Shown piece by piece: positions 55,600-64,000 of a stretch of DNA of 64,000 bases. The stretch is from Linanthus parryae (lineage: Eukaryota > Streptophyta > Magnoliopsida > Ericales > Polemoniaceae), in the NCBI GenBank assembly GCA_023055425.1, contig JALGPY010000005.1:74813495-74877494 (forward strand). The letters run 5' to 3'. The position numbers and the translations under genes were made by a program. Numbering within the stretch: the stretch's first letter is position 1; the number at the start of each line of letters is the position of its first letter. The notes below the pieces were generated by a model that was not told the DNA's origin, searched no databases, and saw nothing but the letters and a program-made list of their open reading frames with translations.

Positions 55600-55785
55600 G
55601 CCCGTTAACGAGGTAGTTAAACGAGCCACGAGCCGAACAGCGAACATCTCGAGCCCTAAACGAGCCGAGCTCAAACAAGGTTTTTCTGTTCGACTCGATT
55701 TCATGTTCGAATCGTTTAGCATCCAATTTAAATGGGTCAAACTCAAACAAGCGATATTCGGTTCGGTTCGGCTTGTTTACAGCCC
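55600..55785. repeat. GAGCCGAGC/GTTCGGTTCGG-rich repeat fragment
   Basis: It has ACGAGCCACGAGCCGAAC and AACGAGCCGAGCTC on one side and TTCGGTTCGGTTCGGCTTG then TTTACAGCCCTA on the other. Such ends (GGGCTGTAAAC..GAACCGAGC) are common in plant hAT-like MITEs; the assignment is tentative. Confidence 0.35.
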
Positions 55786-55793
55786 TACTTCTC

Positions 55794-56176
55794 AGGCTCT
55801 ATTTGGTATCAGTTGAAAATCTAGAAAATCAACTTAAAATAATATGGGTGACAAATCTAGTTGAGCTGAAATCACAATACGTAATCTGAAATTAGAGATA
55901 ACTATCTTGATCCATTTAATAGCATTGAAAGAGCTTTATAGTCAAGTAATTTAATTAAGTCATTTACAATTGAACTGTGATCATGCTAATGTACAAAAAT
56001 ATCAAAATGATTTTTTTTGAAATTTCAGCAGCATGATCCCCGATTTTGGAGATTCTAAAAATTACATAGAGATTATTTTAATCTGCAGATTATCATCTTT
56101 TAATTTTTAGTCCTAAGAAAAGAAATTGTTGAAAAGAGGCCGATTTCAATCCAATTCAGCGATACCAAACAAGCAC
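55794..56176. mobile_element. MITE-like element with TTTGGTATC termini
   Basis: Left end GCTCTATTTGGTATCAGTTG and inverted right end GTGCTTGTTTGGTATCGCTG form an imperfect inverted repeat about 380 bp apart around AT-rich, noncoding DNA. No clean target duplication was found, so the superfamily (hAT or Harbinger) is left open. Confidence 0.5.
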
Positions 56177-56345
56177 TTAGTGTTATTCAATGGTCAACCT
56201 GGAGAAATAAATTTTCTAAAAGCATGTTTGCACCTAGGGAGGCCCCTTTCCCCCTACCTTTTCATTATATATCTTGAAGCTCATTCGACCAGTCTTATAA
56301 ACTTAAATCTTAAAGGGGGTTGTCCAAGCATCTCCCTATGAAAAT
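56177..56345 (+). pseudogene. LINE reverse-transcriptase fragment
   Basis: The frame gives LVLFNGQPGEINF then LHLGRPLSPYLFIIYLEA, matching the non-LTR (L1-type) RT block VLINGxPG... GLRQGDPLSPYLFI. The frame ends at 56341, before the FADD catalytic block. The rest of the LINE is not present on either side. Confidence 0.7.
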
Positions 56346-56379
56346 ATCGTCGAGCACGCTTTTACTTAACTTATGTGAG

Positions 56380-57113
56380 GTCAAAGAAATAGCAGGATTT
56401 CATTAACTTGAACCAAAAAAGAGACAGTTCCGCTGAATACTTCAAGAATTTTATGGAGCTAACTCATTTTGCTGGAAAACACAAGGCAGATAATTAAGGG
56501 GGATTAGGCTATGACAAGAAATTTAGGCCTAACCAGGGGCAGTAACTAGGGACAGAACTGTGGTTCTCAGCCCAACAAAGCAACACAACCCATTCGCCGC
56601 TTCATTTGCAAGAAGAGTTAGTGAGACCACCCTGGAATTGATTGTACAGGAAATCGAGTTACCTGGCAAAACTATGGAAAGAGGGGACATCGGTCATTTT
56701 AATGGAGAAGTTGCCCAAATGGAATCCAGGAGGTAATAATCAGGTACAGCCATGAAACATTTATCAAGGTAACATGCTAGACAATGGGAACTACTATATA
56801 TGCAATAAGTCAAATGGCAATGGGAACCACAACAATAATGGCGGATGGTTATGGGAGATAAAAAAATTATAACGTGGACAACAATAAAGCTCAACCAAGG
56901 AATGGGAAAAACAAAGTCAACCATGGGGTGAAAAATAATGTTCGAACTGGTAATGGAGGAGTTGTGACTCCAAATGATAAGGTAGAACGAATTGTTATTG
57001 TTACCAAATCGAGGCTTATGGTGCTCACGGAATTGTTACTTGTAATTTTCTTACCTATGAGCGCCCTGTTTTTCATGTTATTTGATTATGGATCTTTGTA
57101 TTCATTTTTGTAA
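56380..57113 (+). pseudogene. Gypsy gag and protease relic
   Basis: Plus-strand landmarks: AEYFKNFMELTHFAGKHK (near 56440; compare [15 protein letters not shown] in Tekay-1), a zinc-finger pair read as RRFICKKS..DHPGIDCTGN and YGKRGHRSF (near 56600-56700; first knuckle partly intact, second has lost Cys), an Asn-rich linker (about 56750-56940) and a protease relic LFDYGSLYSFL at 57081-57113, where the catalytic D-S-G is D-Y-G. It is a Tekay-like gag decayed beyond use, with no LTR attached. Confidence 0.75.
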
Positions 57114-57486
57114 GTTTACAGTTTGTTTCAAAGACTTGAAACAGGTTTCAAAGCCTTGAAACTGCACAACAGCTCTTAGCATGAACTCAAGGGGGGTTCT
57201 TTCTCCTAACCAATCTGTAATCCCTTGTACTTCATTATGCTAAACTAGATGATGAAAGAAAAATTAATTTTGTGTTATATCATTCCTTAATCTCATTTTT
57301 TGTCTAAGTGTTTAGAAGGATTTTAGCTATCTATCTACTGCAGAAAAGTTTCCTTATTTGTAAGGGTGCAAAGAAGGAAATCAAAGTCTGCAGTTGATTC
57401 TTCTGATATTAAAACTTGTCTGAACTTGCCTTAAGCCTGCAGATTGAAGATCAGATCAAAATCAATAAGGAAATTTAGCAGCTAGC
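57114..57486. other. Unassigned sequence before Copia-E
   Basis: No gene is seen. Two copies of the near-palindrome GTTTCAAAGNCTTGAAAC lie at 57125-57142 and 57145-57162. It is probably further gypsy relic. Confidence 0.4.
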
Positions 57487-58913
57487 TGTTGGAATAGATG
57501 CCCTAGAGGCAATCTAGTTTAGTATGAATTATTTGTGGCTAGAAATTCATTTATTATTTATTGGATATTTAATATAATGAAGTCCTTAGATCTACAATTG
57601 TGTTATTTATCTTAAATATCCCTAGTCCAGTATAATGATTAATGGTACAATCATCTATAGACTAGTATGGGGTTGGATTGATATGGAGATATCATGATCC
57701 AACACATAGTTGTGCATTATGGAATGTTGCTGGATTGACCCATTTCCGAGAAGGCTACATACACGGTGTGTTGAGTCACAAGCGCTTCTCGCGGTGCAAT
57801 GGTATTGTCATCCTTAGACTTGAATTCACTAGATATTCTAGTTGTGGATTATTGTGATTTTGGTAGCGTTAAACGCTACACCGTAACTGGGTAGTTATAA
57901 AGGCGTGTACTAGATACAATAAGAAGCAAGCTTAGATATCGTAGTGTATGTAGATATAATTTTTCCCTCCCACATAACGGGTGCAAATATCCTAGGGCAC
58001 TCGAGGGATAGTGCTTATAGAATGTCTGGCCAGACTCAAATAAATCAATATGGGATATTGATGTTATTTGCACGAATGAGGTTATTCCCATGGATCAAGA
58101 AACTATGGATTGGATATACGAGTGTGACTTGTATGTCTCGTGTCCAATCCGGATATAGAGACAAAGGGATGATACAATTACTTGTACAAAGGTTGTCAAG
58201 ATGACTATTCTATTAGTTGGCTAGAATAGATGTTTTGCTAGAAACCGCTCCATATTAGCAAATAGTTGCTACCAACTAGATAAAACCTATGGGGTCACAC
58301 GCTATATAGAGTTGAACTAGATTTGGGAATTAATTAATTGGATTAATCAATTAGAAGGATCACTTTGCAAAACCTTGCAAACTTAGTAGGGACTAATTTG
58401 CAAGGAAGAGACTACATTGAATTCTAGTAGGACTAGAATAAGTCCTTTAGGTAGTTGACAAGGAGTTGTTGGACTATATAAAGGACCTTCCTTACTTCCT
58501 TCCCACAACTTATGCTCATTATTGAACATAACAAAGAGTGGGAGAGAACAAAAGGAGAGAGAGCAAGCAACAAGAGGAGCCGACCGCCCCTCTTGCCGCC
58601 GCCCATCCCGTCGGCCACAAAGGAGGCCGAGACCCTCCTTTTTGGGTCTCGTTTTGCGTGATTCTTCTTCCTCTTCCTCTTCCCGGCGAGCACCAAGGAC
58701 TTGGGAGATTCTAGGATCAACTCTAGACGTGGATCAACCATAGAGAACGTGACACAATTCGCGTTTGAAGTCATCAAAGGAGAACCCTAAGGTGTGTTAT
58801 TGATTTCTTCCTTTACCATCGTTATGTCTCTTGACTTGTGATCCTTGGAGGGTTTTGCATGGTTTTATGATTGTTTGTATTTCCGTTGCGCATCCATGAA
58901 TCAAAAGCCTACA
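57487..58913 (+). repeat. Copia-E 5' LTR (1427 bp)
   Basis: TGTTGGAATAGATGCCC...CAAAAGCCTACA. Similar in inverse orientation to the Copia-B LTRs and, in parts, to the Copia-C LTR. Confidence 0.92.
58474..58483 (+). promoter_or_regulatory. TATA box of Copia-E LTR
   Basis: CTATATAAAGG context, conserved with 2279-2289 and 11045-11055. Confidence 0.75.
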
Positions 58914-58914
58914 G

Positions 58915-58927
58915 TGGTATCAGAGCC
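58915..58927 (+). other. Copia-E primer-binding site (initiator tRNA-Met)
   Basis: TGGTATCAGAGCC, one base after the LTR. Confidence 0.93.
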
Positions 58928-60565
58928 ACAGGTCGTAGAGCATAAACGTGGTTTATGTGTTACGTTTTAGTTGTTTTACACCTTAATTTGATTGTTTATC
59001 GCGTAAAACAAGACAAATCAAGCATGGGATGCCATTTTTCAATAATTTATTATAACAAGATCTAATTTTTGCATTGGATGCATGAAATTGGTGAGTTTGA
59101 GAAATTTTAGGATCTTAGATCTAGGGTTTGGTCATCCTTGGGGAAGAAGGAGTTCTTCCAAAACAAGGAAACAACCAAACTTAAGGGATTTGTTTTCAAG
59201 GAGGTTCGGCCCCCCTAGGGAAGTGCCCCTCTTGCTTGCCGCCCAAGCTTGGCCGCCCTAGGGGCCGGGCGGCCCTAACCCGCGGCCTAGGCTTGTGGGT
59301 TTTGGGCCGGGCCGGCCCTAGGGCCTTGTGGTTCACCTTATTGGGCCCGGGCAATTTGATTGTTGGGCCCATGGACCGTTTATACCCTAGAAATCCTAAA
59401 ATCAATTAAAATCGACCAAGCGCGTTAAAATTGGATTTTAACTGTTTATGTGCAAATCGCATGGTGATTGGATATGGCCTTAGGATGTGGTTTGATGTGG
59501 ATGTTTAATTTTGTGGTTTGGTTTTACGGCCTGCGAGCTGATCAATTAATTTTAATAATTAATTAGGGTTTTATGGCCTGCGTGCCATTTTTTTCTCAAC
59601 TTGTGAGATTTATTTTATTTAGTATAGAAGTTAGCTAGTGCTAGATAAAGTAGATTGTTAGCCAAGATTGAAGAAAAGAAGCCCAAAGCCAAAGAAGCCA
59701 CAAAAGATGGAGCATGGAGCATTCCACATGACTATGAAGGATGGACCAAAAGATCAAGACGCATGCAGATGTGTTTGTTTTAGGGTTCATAGATAATTCC
59801 ATTGGCTTGGAATTATCTTAGTCTAGAAAAGGCCATATCCACATCACGTTTAATTTGTGTTTTGTGGTTGTTTATTTTATTGTCTTATTATTGTGTGGTT
59901 GGTGTATGGATGATGCATGCAATTAGGATAATAAGATAATTAGACAACGCGGATCTATTATTTGGAGTTGTGCCCAAACTCAAATAGATAGATTAGTTAA
60001 TATTGATCAACAAAAACAATTAAAATTGAATTTAAAAATCCCTCAAAATTCAAATATTGTGTTCTTGCATTCTCGTTATTTAAACACTCATTACCATCAT
60101 TATTTATCCATTTCGTGCGTGTCAAAGCATGGTGACTTGATTCATAATGATGGAATGCGATGGCACGTAACAATGTGCAATTGTTTAGATAAGAGGTTGA
60201 ACACAACTGGGCTATTAATTTGATTAAGAAACCTAGAGGCAATCAATTGGGATTATCCATATGGATGGATAAATAAGGAGTTATTTGCCCAATTGAACCA
60301 AGAGTTGCATATGGGATGCAATTGGAATTGTTCCTACCTAAAGTAGTCAAATTATGGGTGACTTGCCAAAGCAAGCTCATAAGGAGATGAAAGATGGATC
60401 TTGGCCCACTAGAAAATATAAGGATATTTTCCGCATCAATATCTTGAGGGTTATTAATCCGTAGAAAGATAGTGGGAGCTATATTTGATAATTAGCCATT
60501 ATTGAATATAGTCAAAAATTCAAAAATACTAAAACTTGCGTATTTTCCTTTTTGTAGAATTCCAA
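58928..60565 (+). other. Copia-E untranslated leader
   Basis: A long noncoding leader of about 1.64 kb with a GC-rich GGCCGGGC block near 59200-59350. The same leader occurs in Copia-B and, alone, at 16386-17640. No gene is seen in it. Confidence 0.8.
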
Positions 60566-61651
60566 ATGGCAAACAACTCATCGAGTTCACAACATTCCCT
60601 ACGATATGTCCTTGAGAAGGACAAGCTCTCTGGAACCAACTTTCTTGATTGGTACAGAAACTTGAGAATTGTTCTCAAGCAAGAGAAGAAACTGTACGCA
60701 ATAGAGGAGCATGTTCCAGAAGGTCCAGAGAACCAAACACCTGCTGCCCTAAAGGCGTATCAAAAGCGTGTTGATGACGCTAATGATGCGGCATGCCTTA
60801 TGCTATGCACCATGACTTCTGAGCTTCAGAAGCAACACGAAAACTTGAATGCTGTCGATATGATCGAGCATCTGAAGTAGCTCTTCCAAGAGCAGGCAAG
60901 GGTAGAGAGGTATGAGGTCTCTAAGGCACTGTTCAAGTGTCATCTGGCAGGAGGGAACCCGGTGGGACCCCATGTACTCCGTATGATCGGGTACTTGGAG
61001 AATCTCGCCCGACTAGGGTTCCCGGTCGGCCAAGAGTTGGCAACCGATCTCGTGTTGCAATCGTTGCCCGAGAGTTATGGACAGTTCATTATGAACTATA
61101 ACATGAACGAGATCGTGAAACCACTGCCAGATTTACTCAATATGTTGAGGACGGCTGAACAGAGCATCAACAAGGGTAAGGGCAAGGCCATTATGATGGT
61201 ACAGAAAGGAAAGGGCAAAAGGTTTGCTTCTTCCTCCAAGGGCAAAGGCAAGTCAGTTGCCAAGTCCAAGGAAACTGCCCTTAAGCCTGTTGGTGGCATT
61301 GCCAAAGGTGTGACTAAAGGTGAGTGTCACTAATGCAGTCAGCCTGGACACTGGAGGAGGAACTGCCCAAAATATCTGGAGGACAAGAGGCTTGGAATAG
61401 TAATTCCACCACCACCAGGTATTTTTGTTGTAGATGTCAATTTAACTCTCTCTACATCATGGGTATTAGATACTGGATGTGGATCTCATATTTGTCGAAA
61501 TATGCAGGATCTAAAGAGAAGTAGAAGATTGGCTAAAGGATAGGTAGATCTGCGCGTTGGGAATGGAGCAAAGGTTGTTGCGTTGGCCATAGGCGTGTGC
61601 GAGCCATCTCTGCCTTCAGGATTAGTTTAAGAATTAAATAATTTCTATTTT
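60566..61651 (+). pseudogene. Copia-E gag and protease (broken)
   Basis: Start ATG at 60566 (MANNSSSSQHSLRYVLEKDK). An in-frame ATG 30 bases upstream exists, but the family N-terminus MANN.. marks this one. The frame runs through gag with TAG at 60878 (Copia-B has Gln there) and TAA at 61331 inside the zinc knuckle (Tyr in the other copies). Protease has DTGCGSHIC intact near 61470. TAG at 61541 and TAA at 61628 follow. All four stops are in one unshifted frame, so damage here is by point mutation only. Confidence 0.92.
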
Positions 61652-63153
61652 GTGCCTGCTATGAGCAGAAACATTATTTCTATTTCTTGTTTGGACAAGT
61701 ATGGTTTTATTATTTCAATAAAGAACAATTGTTGTTCCATCTATTTAAATAATATTCACTATTTTAGTGCGCAATTATTTAATGGACTTTATGTCCTTGA
61801 TCTAAGAAATCCTGTCTGCAACATTAATACCAAGCGGATTAAAATAAATGATTTAAATCCTGCTTATTTATGGCACTGTCGTTTAGGCCACATAAATGAG
61901 AAACGTGTATCTAGACTCCATAAGGATGGATTACTAGACTCATTTGATTTTGAATCATATGAGACATGTGAAGCTTGTTTATTGGGAAAAATGACTAAGT
62001 CCCCTTTCAATAAGAAATGTGAGAGGACTAGTGAGCAATTGGTGCTCATACATATTGATGTATGTGGGCCATTTGCCACGCCTGCCAGGGGTGGTTATGT
62101 CTACTTCATTACGTTTACTGATGATTACAGTCGATATGGTTTTGTGTACCTTATGAGGGAAAATCCGAATCCTTTGAAGTGTTCAAAGAATTCAAGAATG
62201 AAGCAGAGAAGCAACTTGGCAAAAGTATCAAGGCTCTACGATCGGATCGTGGAGGAGAATACTTAAGCCAAGATTTTGACAACTATCTTAGAGAGTGTGG
62301 GATCGTGTCCCAACTCACTCCACCCAGAACGCCACAATGGATTGGCGTTTCCGAGAGGAGGAATCGAACCCTATTGGATATGGTTCGTTCTATGATGTGT
62401 CAAACCGATATTCCATTATCATTTTGGGGATACGCTCTATTAAGTGCAGCTTTCACCATTAACCGTGTTCCATCTAAATCAGTCATGAAAACACCATATG
62501 AGATGTGGAGTGGGAGGCGTCCCACACTATCGTTCATGAGGATTTGGGGCTGCGATGTCTATGTAAAGCGTTTAAAATCAGACAAGCTAGGGCCTAAATC
62601 GGATAAGTGTAAATTTGTGGGGTACCCTAAGGAAACTAAGGGATACTACTTCTACAATCCAACCGAGAACAAAGTGTTTGTTGCTCGGACCGGCGTGTTT
62701 CTAGAAAGAGAGTTTGTCTCTAAAGAAGCAAGTGGGATGAATGTAGAACTTGAAGAGGTTCAAGAACCACAAATCACTGAACCGATTATGGAACATGAAC
62801 AGGAACCACAAGCAGTTGTGGAGAAACCTGTTCAGGTAACACAAGAGCTTCGTAGATCTAGTAGAGTGCGCCAGGAACCCGAGAGGTATGGACTTCTCGT
62901 GACCGATTCCGGTGACACGATGCTCATAGATGATGAGCCTACTACCTATGAGAAGGCCATGGATGGCCCAGACTCTCAGAAGTGGCTAGAAGCCATGAGA
63001 TCCGAGATGGAATCCATGTATACCAACAAAGGATGGACTTTGGTGGAACCACCCGATGGGGCGCGGCCTATAGGGTGCAAGTGGGTCTTCAAGAAGAAGA
63101 TCGACATGGATGGTAATGTGATTACCTATAAGGGCCGATTGGTGGCTAAATGA
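61652..63153 (+). pseudogene. Copia-E integrase and start of RT
   Basis: GAG-pre-integrase LWHCRLGHINEKRVSRLHKD (61868-61927), then ETCEACLLGKM; integrase Asp blocks IHIDVCGPF and LRSDRGGEYLSQDF; GVSERRNRTLLDM (61652-62770 overall). A one-base deletion near 62160 shifts the frame, which reopens at 62179 for 324 codons to GCKWVFKKKIDMDG and the RT start. It ends at a TGA at 63151. Unlike Copia-B, the integrase acidic residues are present. Confidence 0.93.
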
Positions 63154-64000
63154 TTCAGACAAATTCATGGTATTGACTATGATGAAACCTTTTCACCAGT
63201 CGCTATGACCAAATCCATCCGAATCCTACTTGGAATTTCAGCATACCACGACTATGAGATTTCGCAGATGGATGTCAAAACAGCATTCTTTTATGGGAAT
63301 CTCCTCGAGGACGTGTATATGATACAGTCGGAGGGTTTTGAGGATCCAAAGCAAGCCAACAAAGTCTGTAAGTTGCAACGATCCATTTATGGATTGAAGC
63401 AAGCTTCTAGGAGTTGGAATCGACGTTTGATAAAGTGGTCAAAGAGTTTGGCTTCATCAGAAACGAAGATGAGTCTTGTGTCTACAAGATGGTTAGTGGG
63501 AGCTCTGTAGCTTTTCTGGTCTTGTATGTGGATGACATACTACTCATTGGAAACGACGTTTCCATGCTACAATCTGTTAAAGATTGGCTAGGAAAGTCTT
63601 TCTCAATGAAGGACTTAGGGGAAGCAGCCTATATACTCGGTATAAAGATCTATAGGGATAGGTCTAAAAGGTTGCTAGGCCTAAGTCAAAGTACATATAT
63701 TGACAAGGTGTTGAAACGGTTCAACATGCAAGATTCCAAGAAGGGATTCTTGCCCATGTCACATGGAGTCACTCTTTCGAAGAATTGTTTTCCTTCCAAT
63801 GAGATTGAGAAGGAACGCATGAGTAGAATTCCCTATGCCTCGGCCACAGGATCTATCATGTACGCCATGTTATGTACTAGACCAGATGTTTCATATGCCT
63901 TGAGTATGACAAGCAGATACCAATCCAATCCGGGTGAGAGTCACTGGATTGAAGTCAAGAACATCCTGAAGTACTTGAGAAGAACTAAGGATGCTTTCTT
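63154..64000 (+). pseudogene. Copia-E reverse transcriptase and RNase H start
   Basis: FRQIHGIDYDETFSPVAMTK continues RT. A one-base loss near 63427 shifts the frame; the YVDDILLIGNDV catalytic motif (about 63526-63561) is intact in the new frame, followed by IYRDRSKRLLGLSQSTYIDK, PMSHGVTLSKN and KYLRRTKDAF at the window edge. Confidence 0.92.

Larger units (their letters stand above)
57487..64000 (+). mobile_element. Copia-E: copia element of the Copia-A/B family, cut by the window end
   Basis: 5' LTR 57487-58913, primer-binding site 58915-58927, leader to 60565 and gag-pol from 60566 to the window edge in RNase H. The 3' LTR must lie beyond 64000. Coding text is nearly the same as Copia-A. 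Five bases before the LTR are CTAGC; the matching duplication cannot be checked. Confidence 0.95.

Overview
This is plant nuclear DNA, a gene-poor stretch from a large, repeat-rich angiosperm genome (probably a dicot; the species cannot be read from the sequence). It is almost wholly nested transposable elements. I see no intact ordinary host gene, no rRNA or tRNA gene and no CRISPR array. Labels used: Copia-A to Copia-E, Tekay-1, Athila-1, Helitron-A/B, CACTA-1.

Region 1 (1-16.4 kb) is a four-element nest. Copia-A (plus strand; 1-1892 and 15511 to about 16385) is split inside its reverse transcriptase by Copia-B (minus strand, 1893-15510). The 3' LTR of Copia-B holds a non-autonomous CACTA transposon (3094-4857, 3-bp duplication ACA). 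Its 5' LTR holds a 3.45-kb gypsy solo LTR (about 11690-15142).

Region 2 (16.4-33.8 kb) is a badly decayed copia (Copia-C) split by a very young chromovirus, Tekay-1 (minus strand, 18846-31430, duplication CTTGG). The two Tekay-1 LTRs are both 2961 bp and nearly identical. Between its 5' LTR and gag, on the opposite strand, Tekay-1 carries two extra transcription-unit-like segments. One encodes a 153-aa protein whose C-terminus resembles the helix-loop-helix of TCP transcription factors, followed by an A18 tract. The other encodes a 68-aa protein with two predicted membrane segments, behind a TATA box and a cluster of AACGG motifs like the M-phase (MSA) element. This is the most interesting part of the window.

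Region 3 (33.8-54.7 kb) is a minus-strand Helitron remnant (Helitron-A), with a recognisable N-terminal Rep/helicase region and amplified short exons. It is split by the decayed Copia-D (37569-54301, duplication GTTGA), which is itself split by Athila-1 (43305-52425, duplication GCATA). Athila-1 is a deletion derivative in which gag-protease is joined in frame to the integrase tail.

Region 4 (54.7-57.5 kb) holds a small Helitron abutting Helitron-A, a MITE-like element, a LINE reverse-transcriptase fragment and a gypsy gag relic. Region 5 (57487-64000) is Copia-E, of the same family as Copia-A and -B, running off the window's end.

The coding parts supply the usual retrotransposon functions (capsid, protease, integrase, reverse transcriptase, RNase H), but every copy is broken by nonsense codons, frameshifts or active-site changes. 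Many nonsense codons look like C-to-T changes at methylatable cytosines, as expected of silenced elements.
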